Part shown: piece after piece, positions 1-9,327 of the stretch
Position numbering within the stretch: the stretch's first letter is position 1
Layout of the letters: every line of letters begins with the position of its first letter
NCBI GenBank assembly: GCA_016873655.1
Contig: VGWI01000018.1
Location: forward strand, 1 to 33,427
DNA length: 33,427 bases
From: Lentisphaerota bacterium
GTDB taxonomy: Bacteria; Verrucomicrobiota; Kiritimatiellia; UBA8416; VGWI01
Direction: 5' to 3'
The notes under the pieces: generated by a model
Database searches by the model: none
The model's input: the letters and a program-made list of their open reading frames with translations, nothing else
What the model was told of the DNA's origin: nothing
Program-made: the position numbers and the translations under genes

Positions 1-2
1 GT

Positions 3-134
3 GAACGGATTCAGGTCGGCCTCGAGCCGCAAACCGGTGAAGGTACGCCGAAACACGAGCGATTCGAAGTCGGGGTGGCCGCCTGCACGGCGGCGATGGA
101 GATAAAAAGGAGCAGGCCATGTCAAGACCGGTAA
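3..134 (+). CDS. C-terminal fragment of an upstream CDS (possibly Gfo/Idh-type oxidoreductase)
   Basis: Frame 3 is open from the window edge (ERIQVGLEPQTGEGTPKHERFEVGVAACTAAMEIKRSRPCQDR*) and overlaps the next start codon by 16 nt. The family guess rests on its neighbour and weak sequence resemblance only. Confidence 0.35.
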   Translation, partial: ERIQVGLEPQTGEGTPKHERFEVGVAACTAAMEIKRSRPCQDR

Positions 135-1111
135 CACTGTTCACGGGCCAGTTCGCCGATATTCCGTTCGAGAAACTCGCCGCAAAGGCCGCCGAGTGGG
201 GATATGACGGGTTGGAACTCGCCTGCTGGGGCGACCATATGGACGTGGCGCGCGCCGCGCGCGACAAGACCTACGCTAAAAGCCGCCGCGAAATCCTGGC
301 GCGCCACGGACTCGAAGTGCACGCGATAAGCAACCATCTCGCCGGCCAGCTTGTCTGCGACTCCAACAACGACTCACGCTCCGACGTCTTCGCGCCAAAG
401 TCGTGCAAGGGCAAGGCAGAGGCCAAGCGGAAGTGGGCAATCCAGGCGATGAAGGATACCGCGCGCGCCGCCCGTAACCTCGGAGTCGAGGTCGTAAACG
501 GCTTCACAGGTTCGTCCATCTGGCACCTGTTATACAGCTTCCCGCCGGTTTCGGAAGAAATGATCGAGGCCGGGTTCAAAGACTTCGCAAGGAGATGGAA
601 CCCTATCCTCGACGTCTTCGACAAGAGCAAGGTACGCTTCGCGCTCGAGGTACATCCAACTGAAATCGCTTTCGACATCATCACCGCCCGCCGCGCGCTC
701 TCGGCGATCGGGAACCGGGAAACGTTCGGATTCAACTTCGACCCCAGCCACCTGCACTGGCAGATGGTTGACCCTGTCCGCTTCCTGAAAGCCTTCCCGG
801 ACCGCATATACCACGTGCATATGAAGGACGCGGCCGTAACGCTGGACGGCGAGAGCGGCATCCTTTCGTCGCACCTGAACTTCGGCACGCCAGGACGCGG
901 GTGGGATTTCCGCAGCCTTGGCCGCGGCGGCGTGGATTTCGAGGACATCGTACGCACGCTGGCGGCAATCAATTACGACGGCCCGCTGTCGGTCGAATGG
1001 GAAGACGCCATGATGGACCGCGAATTCGGCGCGGCGGAAGCCTGCGCCTTCGTGAAATCGCTCCAGTTCCCGCCGTCCGATCGCGTGTTCGACGAAGCCT
1101 TCGGCGACTGA
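119..1111 (+). CDS. Sugar phosphate isomerase/epimerase (AP endonuclease 2-like TIM barrel)
   Basis: Full ORF with an AAGGAG-like RBS. Motifs include WGYDGLELACWG, FNFDPSHLHWQ, YHVHMKDA and LSVEWED. Confidence 0.9.
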   Translation: MSRPVTLFTGQFADIPFEKLAAKAAEWGYDGLELACWGDHMDVARAARDKTYAKSRREILARHGLEVHAISNHLAGQLVCDSNNDSRSDVFAPKSCKGKAEAKRKWAIQAMKDTARAARNLGVEVVNGFTGSSIWHLLYSFPPVSEEMIEAGFKDFARRWNPILDVFDKSKVRFALEVHPTEIAFDIITARRALSAIGNRETFGFNFDPSHLHWQMVDPVRFLKAFPDRIYHVHMKDAAVTLDGESGILSSHLNFGTPGRGWDFRSLGRGGVDFEDIVRTLAAINYDGPLSVEWEDAMMDREFGAAEACAFVKSLQFPPSDRVFDEAFGD

Positions 1112-1120
1112 TCCGAGCCC

Positions 1121-4100
1121 CTACTCCCGTGGACCAACGGCCGGCGCAACGCCGGCCGCTGCATCCGAGGGACGCGCATGACCGTTCTTCCCGGACACGG
1201 CCTTCACCGCGCTCTCGATAACACTTACGAGCACGGGCACCAGCACGAGCGTCAGGACCGTGGCCACGGACAGCCCGAATATCACGGCCACTGCCATCGG
1301 CGCCCACCAGGCGCTGGATTCCTGCCCGGCCACGATTGCCGGCGGCCACCTGTGAATCTCCAGGCTGTAGCCCACGGCCATGGGGATGAGGCCGAGTATC
1401 GTCGTTATCGCGGTGAGCAGCACCGGTCTCAACCGCGTGCGCGCGGCCTCGACAATGGCCTCCGTCGTTGCCATGCCGTCCTGCTGGCGCTTGAGAATGC
1501 AGTCAACCAGCACGATCGCATTGTTCACCACGACGCCGGCCAGGCTGATCACACCGACGCCGGTCATGATGACGCCGAACTTCAACCTGCAGATCAGCAA
1601 CCCCCACATGACGCCAACCATGGACATGATTACAGATGTCATGATGACCGACGGAAGAACCGCCGAATTGAACTGGAGCACGAGGATCACCGCTATGCCA
1701 CCGATGGCCACAAGAAACGCCTTCGCCAGGAACGCCCCCGATTCCTGCATCTCCTTGGTGTCGCCGGCATAGGTGACGGCGTAGCCGGTGGGAACACGCA
1801 GATCTGCCAGGCGCGTACGGACATCAACCATGATCTCGTCAACGCCCCTCCCGTCATCGTTGCCCATCACGGTTATGGTTCTTCTCCGGTCCTTGCGAAG
1901 GATCTCGCCGCGGCCGCCCCGGTATTCCACCTTCCCGAGCGCCGACAGTGGAACGCTGGAACCGCCTGGCCTGGGCACGAAGATGCCGTCGAGCAGGCTC
2001 ATGTCGTTCCGCCTGTTTTCCGGCAGCCGCAGCCTGATGTCGTACTCTTCCTCACCCACCCGCAACTTGCCCGTTTCACGGCCGTAGATGGCCATCCGCA
2101 GGAAGTCGCCAATGTACGAAGTGTCAAGCCCATGGAGCGCCGCACGCTGCCGGTCCACGACGAAGCGCACTTCCGGCAGCGCGTCCTCCATGTCGTCGCG
2201 GACATCGACAAGGCCCGGGATCGTTCTCAGCCGGCGGACCACTTCGGCCGCCAGCCCGGACAACGTCGAGTAATCGGCCCCCGAAATCTCGACCGAAACG
2301 GGCGCGCCTGTGGGCGGCCCTTCCTCCTGTTTCTCCACCGTGACCTCGGCGCCGGGGATTGCGCCTATCTCCTTTCGGATCGCGGCCACCTGCTCGGAGG
2401 AACTCCCCTTCCTGTCAGCAGCGTCGCGAAACTCGATGAAGGTCGACCCCAGGTGGCTGCCAACACCTCCACCCAGCAAACCGTTGTCGCCGCCCTGCCC
2501 CACCACCGTGAGATAGAACTCTATGTCCTCGTATCCGGCCAGCACGGATTCGGCATGAAGCAGCGCGGCATCAGTCTTCTCAATGGATGTTCCCTGCGGA
2601 AACGCCACGCTCACGGTGGCGTTTCTCGGCTCCGTTTCCGGGAAGAGTTCCAGCCCGGCACCGAACAACCCGTAAGCAAGCGCTGTTGACGCAAGAGCCG
2701 CGAAGGCTATCAGGACAACCTGCGTCCTGTTGCGCAGCGCGCCCCTCAAGAGCCCTTCATACCACTCCAGAATTCCTTCGCCGGCGCTCTTGATCCGCTC
2801 CCTCTTGCCCAGTTTAGGCTTCTCGACCATCCATGAACAGATGGCCGGGTTGATCACAACACCGACAAACAGGGAAGACACCAGCACCACGATGAGCGTC
2901 TTGGGCATGAACGACATGAACTGCCCCATCATGTCGGGCCAGAAGAGAAGCGGGCAGAAAGCCGCCACGGTCGTCAGGGTGGACGTTATGACAGGCCAGG
3001 CGACTTCTCCCGCTCCCCGTCGGGCGGCTTCCAGGCGTGAGACACCCTCCGTTCTCAACCTGAACGTGTTCTCCACGACGACAATCGCGTTGTCAACCAG
3101 CATGCCCACCGCCAGCACCAGGCTGAAGAGCACGATCATGTTCAGCGAAAAACCCGTGATAGCCATGAACACGAAGCCTGTGAGCATGGACATCGGTATA
3201 GCCAGTCCGACCAGCAGGCTGTTCCTGAGCCCCATGACAATCAGCAGCACGGCAACAACCAGGATGAAGCCGGTAGCGATGTTGTTTTCCAGCTCATTGA
3301 CCATCATCGCGATGTGCTCGGACTCGTCGTATACCGCCGTCACCTCATGGCCCGGCGGCATGATCGTTTCAGCCACGGCTTTCTTCACCGACCGGATCAA
3401 CGCGACCGAGTTCTCGCCGACACGCTTCTTTACCGCGATGGAAACACCGGGCGCGCCGTTGAGCCGGGTAATGCTTTCCACGTCCTTGAACCCGTCCACG
3501 ACCGTGCCCAGGTCGCGCAGAAACACCGGCCGGCCGCCCCGGTCCTCGACCAGGATGTCGCCTATCGGGGCTGCCATCCCGAACTCGCCTGGCACTCGAA
3601 CCTGGAACTTGTTGCCGCTGACCTCGATGTTGCCGGCGGAGACTGTCCGGTTCTCGCCCATGATCCTCTGCATGACGCGCTCGACGGGAATGCCGAACGC
3701 CGCCATGCGGGTGGGATCAAGTTCGACGCGAACCTCTCTCTCCCGAAGACCGGATATCACCGCGTCCTTGACTCCCGGAAGTCCGTCGAGCCTTTCTTCA
3801 ATTTCCTCGGCCAGTCCGCGCAGGCGCCCCACGTCCGGCCCGGACAACGCAAGCCTGAAGACCGGGAAATCGGAACTCGTGTTGAATGCGTCAACGTAGG
3901 GCTCGTCCAGGTCGCTCGGAAGCTCCGCGCGCGCAAGGTCGAGCTTGTCTTTGACCTTCTGCTTAGCGCGCTCGATATCCTGCCCGGCACGGAACTCGAT
4001 CGAGATGCTGCACACGCCCTCGCGCGAGACCGACCTCATTTCCTTCACGCCGTCCGCCTCGTTCACGCGCTTCTCGATCGGGATGGTGATCAGCTTCTCC

Positions 4101-4276
4101 ATCTCCTCCGGAGAAGTCCCTTCGTAGAAAGCGCTGATGAAGATATAGGGGATCGTTATGTCCGGCATGCCTTCCCGCGGAAGAGTCACGTAGGCGATGG
4201 CTCCGGCTATCGCCAGAACACCGGCAAGAAAAGCGACCGCTGTGCGGGTCTTTACGGCGTAGTTGGTGAGGATCAT
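1121..4276 (-). CDS. Efflux RND transporter permease subunit (AcrB/MMPL type)
   Basis: 1051 aa with RND motifs (LPREGMPDITIPYIFISAFYEGTSPEEMEK, LAVGMLVDNAIVVVEN, GVVVNNAIVLVD). Adjacent to adaptor and TolC genes. Confidence 0.95.
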   Translation of the reverse strand: MILTNYAVKTRTAVAFLAGVLAIAGAIAYVTLPREGMPDITIPYIFISAFYEGTSPEEMEKLITIPIEKRVNEADGVKEMRSVSREGVCSISIEFRAGQDIERAKQKVKDKLDLARAELPSDLDEPYVDAFNTSSDFPVFRLALSGPDVGRLRGLAEEIEERLDGLPGVKDAVISGLREREVRVELDPTRMAAFGIPVERVMQRIMGENRTVSAGNIEVSGNKFQVRVPGEFGMAAPIGDILVEDRGGRPVFLRDLGTVVDGFKDVESITRLNGAPGVSIAVKKRVGENSVALIRSVKKAVAETIMPPGHEVTAVYDESEHIAMMVNELENNIATGFILVVAVLLIVMGLRNSLLVGLAIPMSMLTGFVFMAITGFSLNMIVLFSLVLAVGMLVDNAIVVVENTFRLRTEGVSRLEAARRGAGEVAWPVITSTLTTVAAFCPLLFWPDMMGQFMSFMPKTLIVVLVSSLFVGVVINPAICSWMVEKPKLGKRERIKSAGEGILEWYEGLLRGALRNRTQVVLIAFAALASTALAYGLFGAGLELFPETEPRNATVSVAFPQGTSIEKTDAALLHAESVLAGYEDIEFYLTVVGQGGDNGLLGGGVGSHLGSTFIEFRDAADRKGSSSEQVAAIRKEIGAIPGAEVTVEKQEEGPPTGAPVSVEISGADYSTLSGLAAEVVRRLRTIPGLVDVRDDMEDALPEVRFVVDRQRAALHGLDTSYIGDFLRMAIYGRETGKLRVGEEEYDIRLRLPENRRNDMSLLDGIFVPRPGGSSVPLSALGKVEYRGGRGEILRKDRRRTITVMGNDDGRGVDEIMVDVRTRLADLRVPTGYAVTYAGDTKEMQESGAFLAKAFLVAIGGIAVILVLQFNSAVLPSVIMTSVIMSMVGVMWGLLICRLKFGVIMTGVGVISLAGVVVNNAIVLVDCILKRQQDGMATTEAIVEAARTRLRPVLLTAITTILGLIPMAVGYSLEIHRWPPAIVAGQESSAWWAPMAVAVIFGLSVATVLTLVLVPVLVSVIESAVKAVSGKNGHARPSDAAAGVAPAVGPRE

Positions 4277-5373
4277 TCCCCGTTCCCCGGAAGCTTCCCG
4301 GCAACCTCAACCGGAGCGCCGTCGCGAAGCCCGCGATGCCCCTCCACAACAAGCATGTCGCCGGGAACCAGCCCGGACGAAATCACCGCCGTACCGCCCG
4401 TAATGCTCCTGAGGACAACCGCCCGCCTGACAGCCGCATCACCTTCGACGACGAAGACAACATGCCCGTCCTTCTGAGGAATCACGGCCGATAGCGGCAC
4501 AGCCACCGCGCCTGCCACGGATGGACGAACCAGCTCCGCCGAAACGATCATCCCGGGAAGGAGGCTGCCATCCGCGTTGCCGGTCTCCGCCTCGCACAGG
4601 AACGCGCCCGTCCCGTCCCTGGCTGCGCCGGACGCCCTGGTTACCGTCGCCGAAAACGACCTGCCCTGAAGCGACAACACCTTGAAGGGCACCTTCGAGC
4701 CCGGCGCTGGAAAGTAGGCCCTCAACTGCTCCGGCACCTCGATCTCAATCTTCAAGCGGCTGGAATCAACAACCCGGAACGCCGGCGCCCCCTCGTGAAT
4801 GTACTCGCCTCCGTCCACAAAACGGTCCTCGACGATTCCATCCACCGGGCTGGCAATCTCGTGGTTGGACAGAAACACCTCCGCCTGCGAAAGCGCTATG
4901 GCAGCCGCGTCTCTTCTCTCCTTCACGGTGTCCCAGTCGCTTTCGGATACCGCGCCCGTCTCCTTCATCGCCTCCCAACGCGAGACGGCCTTTTCAGCCT
5001 CGCGCAACTCAAGTTCAGCCCGCTTTTTCGTCAACTCGGCCATCCGCGAATCCATGCGCATCAGGATATCGCCTTCCTTCACCGCCTTCCCCTTCCCCGC
5101 CGGCGCACCCACCACCCGTCCGCCAATCACCGCAGGAACCCGAACGTCCGCAACAGCGGCGATGCGGCCTGGAAGCACCACGATTTCACGAACCTGCTCG
5201 CCGGACACTTCCATGGCAACAACGACCGACGGCTTCTCGCCCGACGGTTCCAGCTTCTCGCGCTCCCTCGTCAGCGCAAAGATTGTCAACGCGACAAAAC
5301 TGGCCGCAAGCAAGCCGAAGACCACCCAAAGCACTCGACGGGCATGTCCCGTCGCTGATCCGTCGGATTTCAT
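4273..5373 (-). CDS. Efflux RND transporter periplasmic adaptor subunit (HlyD/MFP family)
   Basis: N-terminal TM helix; lipoyl-like and barrel motifs (GRVVGAPAGKGKAVKEGDILMRMD, IASPVDGIVEDRFVDGGEYI). Start placed at MKSDGSATG, giving an ATGA overlap with the upstream gene. Confidence 0.92.
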   Translation of the reverse strand: MKSDGSATGHARRVLWVVFGLLAASFVALTIFALTREREKLEPSGEKPSVVVAMEVSGEQVREIVVLPGRIAAVADVRVPAVIGGRVVGAPAGKGKAVKEGDILMRMDSRMAELTKKRAELELREAEKAVSRWEAMKETGAVSESDWDTVKERRDAAAIALSQAEVFLSNHEIASPVDGIVEDRFVDGGEYIHEGAPAFRVVDSSRLKIEIEVPEQLRAYFPAPGSKVPFKVLSLQGRSFSATVTRASGAARDGTGAFLCEAETGNADGSLLPGMIVSAELVRPSVAGAVAVPLSAVIPQKDGHVVFVVEGDAAVRRAVVLRSITGGTAVISSGLVPGDMLVVEGHRGLRDGAPVEVAGKLPGNGE

Positions 5374-6701
5374 TGAATCTCCTTCCCCGCGTAATCCGCG
5401 GACCCGCTCCCGCACGCATATTCGATCGCTGCAGAGGCCTTTGCCAGGTCGCATACGGCGGACAGGTATTGAAGCCGGGCCACCCTGTATCCGACGCTCG
5501 CCTCCGAGAAATTCAGGAATGTCGTCATTCCGTTGCGAAATCTCTCTCTGGCGATATCCACGGCCCTGGCGGCGAGTTCCACGTTGCCGCGCGCGGCATT
5601 CACCACGAGCAGCGACCGGTCATAGTCAAGGACCGCCGCGCGCAGTTCCATCACCACCGACCGCCTCATCTCCTCGCGCTCGGTCTCGGCCCGCTCCAGG
5701 GCGATCTTCTTCTCGCGTATCTTCCCGCTCGTCATCCCGCCGTCCCACAGCTTCCAGTCAAGCGCCAGCCCCGCAGTCCAGCGCGACTCCCACTTGTCGC
5801 CGAACGATGGCATGGAGCTGTTGGAGTGACGCCAGTCGAAGAAACCGCGCAGTTCCGGCAGGACTCCGGACCGCGCAACCCGGACCTCCTCGGCCCTGAG
5901 CGCCGTCAGCACATCCTGCGCACGTATCATGGGCCTTCTCTCAAGCGCGTCTTTCAACAGCGACTCGCTGTCACGGCCGCCCCCCAGCTCCGAAAGCCCG
6001 CCCGAAACCTCGAATCCATCGGACCTGTCCAGCCCCATCCGACGGGCCAGTTCCAGCTTCGCAAGTTCCTGTGCGTTCCGCGCCCTTATCGCCTCCGGCC
6101 GCTCGTTCCCGAGCTTGACCCCGGCCTGAAGAACGTCGAATTCCGACGCGGCGCCGTGCTCGCGACGCCGTTCGGAATCCGCCAACACATCCTCCAACTG
6201 CCTGACGGCGGCATCACGAACAACCACCGACTCGCGGGCCAGCAACAAGTCGTAAAATGCGCTGCGGACATCACGCACGAGGCGGTTCCTGCGTTCGGCC
6301 TCCAGCAGACTGGAATACTGCTCATACTTGCCCGCAGCCCGCAGCCCCGCCTTCACCCGCCCGCCCGAGTAGACAAGCTGGTCGACGCCCGCCCCGATTT
6401 CCCATGCGTCCGGCGTGCCGATATCCATCTCCGTTCCGCCGAAAGAGAAGCTGTCCACAGAATCCAGGCGCGTGTAGCCCGCCCGCGCACTGAAGTGAGG
6501 AAAGAGCTCCGACCACGCCTGGTCGGAATAGGCATCGGCCGTTTCCTTTTCCAGCCGCGCCAGCCGCGCTTCGGACGACCGCTCGAGAGCTATGCGTATA
6601 CAGTCCGCTTCCCCGTAGACCGGCAGGGATGGCCTGTTCGTTTCAGACTGTGCCGACACAGCGACGCCGGCCAGCAGAACCAATGCCGCAAGTCCCTTCA
6701 C
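5370..6701 (-). CDS. TolC family outer-membrane efflux protein
   Basis: Signal peptide VKGLAALVLLAGVAVSAQS and OEP repeats. Start assigned to the GTG at 6701, overlapping the tetR stop codon. Confidence 0.9.
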   Translation of the reverse strand: MKGLAALVLLAGVAVSAQSETNRPSLPVYGEADCIRIALERSSEARLARLEKETADAYSDQAWSELFPHFSARAGYTRLDSVDSFSFGGTEMDIGTPDAWEIGAGVDQLVYSGGRVKAGLRAAGKYEQYSSLLEAERRNRLVRDVRSAFYDLLLARESVVVRDAAVRQLEDVLADSERRREHGAASEFDVLQAGVKLGNERPEAIRARNAQELAKLELARRMGLDRSDGFEVSGGLSELGGGRDSESLLKDALERRPMIRAQDVLTALRAEEVRVARSGVLPELRGFFDWRHSNSSMPSFGDKWESRWTAGLALDWKLWDGGMTSGKIREKKIALERAETEREEMRRSVVMELRAAVLDYDRSLLVVNAARGNVELAARAVDIARERFRNGMTTFLNFSEASVGYRVARLQYLSAVCDLAKASAAIEYACGSGSADYAGKEIQ

Positions 6702-7345
6702 GCAGCGCCCCCTCTTCCATGCTTCCTCGTCTTCAGGCCGTTCAGGAAAATGCCTGTCGCGGTGTCTACAACCCGTCGCACAAACGAAGCCGAGTACGCA
6801 TTCCTTCGTCCGTCCGTCACCAGGGGTTCCAGAAGGATATAGGCCGCCAGCATCCCGAAATAATTCCACGCGGCCACCTCCGTGTCGCATTCCCCGAAAA
6901 CGCCTTCCTTCTGCCCCTGCCGCACGATCGCCGCAAAAGCGGCGTTGCGGCGCCGCAGAAGATTACGCGCGCGCTTCGGCAGGCGGCTTGACCCGGAGAC
7001 GCACTCCGCCAGAAGAACCCGCAGACGGGGGCGCTCCCGCAGAACTCGCTCGGCGTAGAACCCGAGCATGAACTTGAGCTTCTCCTCCGGCGATTGACCC
7101 GACACCTCAATCCCGGAGACCGCGTTCTCGAACACTTCCATCTCGCGGCCAAGAACCTCCGCGAAGAGGCCTTCCTTCCCGCCGAAATGGTACGTGATCG
7201 CGCCCAGGTTGGCCTTCGCCGCCCCGGTTATGTCGCGTATCGAAACCCCGTCGTAGCCTCGTTTCGCGAACATTTCACCGGCGGTCTTGAGAATCCGGTC
7301 CCTCGTAGCCTTCTCCGTCCGCCTTCCCGCCCTGAGTCTGTTCAT
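6698..7345 (-). CDS. TetR/AcrR family transcriptional regulator
   Basis: N-terminal HTH (RDRILKTAGEMFAKRGYDGVSIRDITGAAKANLGAITYHFGGKEGLF). Second Met (7345) preferred, because the first Met (7381) would put the putative operator inside the CDS. Confidence 0.9.
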   Translation of the reverse strand: MNRLRAGRRTEKATRDRILKTAGEMFAKRGYDGVSIRDITGAAKANLGAITYHFGGKEGLFAEVLGREMEVFENAVSGIEVSGQSPEEKLKFMLGFYAERVLRERPRLRVLLAECVSGSSRLPKRARNLLRRRNAAFAAIVRQGQKEGVFGECDTEVAAWNYFGMLAAYILLEPLVTDGRRNAYSASFVRRVVDTATGIFLNGLKTRKHGRGGAA

Positions 7346-7354
7346 ACGTTTGTA

Positions 7355-7376
7355 TGGTACAACCGTGCCTGTACCA
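7355..7376. promoter_or_regulatory. Palindromic operator candidate for the adjacent TetR regulator
   Basis: Perfect inverted repeat TGGTACA-N8-TGTACCA, 9 bp upstream of the preferred tetR ATG. Confidence 0.65.
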
Positions 7377-7395
7377 ATCAACCAGAAAGCGAGCT

Positions 7396-8223
7396 TCAGA
7401 CGGCATGCGGGTTCATGCTGCCGGTCCTGTATCCCTCCAGGTCGGCCGCGATGTGACGGAAACCGAGGCGCTTCGCCTCGGCGCAGACGGCAGAACGCAT
7501 CGAGTCATCCGCAAGACGGCCGAACTGGTCGGCCGACACCTCTATGCGCAGTATCTCGCCGTGGTGGCGCGCCCGGACCCGAATGAACCCCATCCCGCGC
7601 AGGAACTCCTCCATGGCGTCGACGGCCGCGAGGCGCCCGGTCGTTATTTCTTCGCCGTGAGGAATACGCGATGCAAGACAGGCCATCGAGGGAGCATCCG
7701 CCGTCGGCAGTCCCATCGCACGCGAGGCGCGCCGGACATCGTCTTTCGTGAAACCGGCCTCCAGCAGCGGCGACAGAACTCCAAGTTCGCCCAGCGCGCG
7801 GCGGCCGGGGCGGTAGTCCGACAGGTCGTCAACGAGTGTTCCGTCCGCAACGATGTCCAGCCCCTCATCCTTCGCCAGCGCCTTCAGGCGGCTGAAGAGT
7901 CCGTGTTTGCAGTGATAGCAGCGGTCCGGCGGATTGTGCCGGAAGTAAGGCTGATCGAGGTCGTCGCATTCGAGAATCCTGTGCCGTATCCCTATCCCGG
8001 CGGCAATCACCGGCGCTTCCTCGCGCTCTATCCTGGGCTGCAGCGGCGAGATGATCGTCACCGCAAGCGCATTGTCGCCCAGTTCCTCCCTCGCAACCGC
8101 GGCGAGGAACGTGCTGTCAACTCCGCCGGAAAATGCAACCACCATTCCCCCGGTTGACCGCACTATTTCGCGCAGTCTCTCCATCTTCGCCGGATCACTG
8201 ATAGCCGCCATACTCTTTCCCAC
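7396..8223 (-). CDS. larE: ATP-dependent sacrificial sulfur transferase LarE-like (PP-loop)
   Basis: PP-loop VVAFSGGVDSTFLA; PPDRCYHCKHGLF cysteine motif; ADGTLVDDLSDYRPGRRA; C-terminal VRARHHGEILRIEV. Confidence 0.88.
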   Translation of the reverse strand: MGKSMAAISDPAKMERLREIVRSTGGMVVAFSGGVDSTFLAAVAREELGDNALAVTIISPLQPRIEREEAPVIAAGIGIRHRILECDDLDQPYFRHNPPDRCYHCKHGLFSRLKALAKDEGLDIVADGTLVDDLSDYRPGRRALGELGVLSPLLEAGFTKDDVRRASRAMGLPTADAPSMACLASRIPHGEEITTGRLAAVDAMEEFLRGMGFIRVRARHHGEILRIEVSADQFGRLADDSMRSAVCAEAKRLGFRHIAADLEGYRTGSMNPHAV

Positions 8224-8330
8224 CGTCCTTCTTTTCGGCTGGTAGCCGCCGCCCCCATAGAATACCGTACGCCAGCCCCGCCGATACAGATCATTCCGGG
8301 GTTCCGACTACCAGCGAGGACGGCAGACTG

Positions 8331-9323
8331 ATGAGCGACAAACCCGGCGTTTCGATAGTCATCCCGGTATTCAACGAACAGGAGAGTCTTCCCCACCTCG
8401 CGGAAAACCTGCACAGGGCCGCGTCGGCGCTCGGGCATTCGTACGAGGTAATACTCGTGGACGACGGCAGCAGCGACTCCACGTGGGAAGAGATGCTCAA
8501 GGCGGCCTCGACCTACCCGCACTTCCGCATGGCAAGGCTGCGCAGGAATTTCGGGCAGACCGCGGCGATGAGCGCCGGATTCCACATGGCTCGCGGAGAC
8601 GTGGTCGTCACGCTCGACGCCGATCTCCAGAATGACCCGGCTGATATTCCCCTCCTGCTGGAAGCTGTCCGCAACGGCGCGGACGTGGCAAGCGGCTGGC
8701 GCAAGAAGCGGCGCGACCCGTTCATCAACCGCAGACTGCCTTCAATGCTGGCCAACGCGCTGATAAGCAAAATAACGGGAGTGCGCCTTCACGACTACGG
8801 ATGCACACTCAAGGCGTACAGGCGCGAAGTTATCGCGAACCTCCGCCTCTACGGAGAAATGCACCGATTCATCCCCGCCTTGGCAAGCTGGGTTGGATGC
8901 ACCGTCGCCGAGGTGCCGGTCCACCACAATCCAAGGCGGTTCGGATCGTCAAAATACGGCATTTCACGCACGCTCCGCGTGGTTCTTGACCTGATGACCG
9001 TGAAGTTCCTGCTGCGCTACAGCGCACACCCGATCCAGATGTTCGGCAAAATCGGCCTGGCGTTCGGACTTCCCGGCGCCGCCATGCTGCTGGCGATCAT
9101 CGCGGCCCATCTTTCGTTCCGGATGTTCGGAACACACATCGGAGCCGACCTGGTGAAGCGCCCTATCTGGGTCATCGCGCCTTTCATGCTGATACTCTTC
9201 TGCATCCAGTTCATCATCATGGGGCTGCTCGCGGAAATCCAGATCCGCACGTATCACGAATCGCAGGACAAGCCGACCTACGTAGTCCGGGAAACCGCTG
9301 AATCACCGCCTTCGGCCGTCTGA
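8331..9323 (+). CDS. Family 2 glycosyltransferase (DPM1/GtrB-like) with C-terminal TM helices
   Basis: VSIVIPVFNEQESLPHL; VILVDDGSSDSTW; TLDADLQNDP; two C-terminal TM segments. Confidence 0.92.
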   Translation: MSDKPGVSIVIPVFNEQESLPHLAENLHRAASALGHSYEVILVDDGSSDSTWEEMLKAASTYPHFRMARLRRNFGQTAAMSAGFHMARGDVVVTLDADLQNDPADIPLLLEAVRNGADVASGWRKKRRDPFINRRLPSMLANALISKITGVRLHDYGCTLKAYRREVIANLRLYGEMHRFIPALASWVGCTVAEVPVHHNPRRFGSSKYGISRTLRVVLDLMTVKFLLRYSAHPIQMFGKIGLAFGLPGAAMLLAIIAAHLSFRMFGTHIGADLVKRPIWVIAPFMLILFCIQFIIMGLLAEIQIRTYHESQDKPTYVVRETAESPPSAV

Positions 9324-9327
9324 ATCA

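Noticed and set aside
1178-2689. 503-aa plus-strand ORF antisense to the RND permease
   Set aside because: Low-complexity His/Arg/Gln-rich translation with no motifs; a mirror-frame artefact of high GC. The opposite strand clearly encodes RND.
2730-3899. 389-aa and overlapping plus-strand ORFs inside the RND gene
   Set aside because: Ser/Thr/Pro-rich shadow frames opposite conserved RND motifs.
5283-6842. 519-aa plus-strand ORF over hlyD/tolC
   Set aside because: Antisense to well-supported TolC/HlyD coding sequence; no domain signature.
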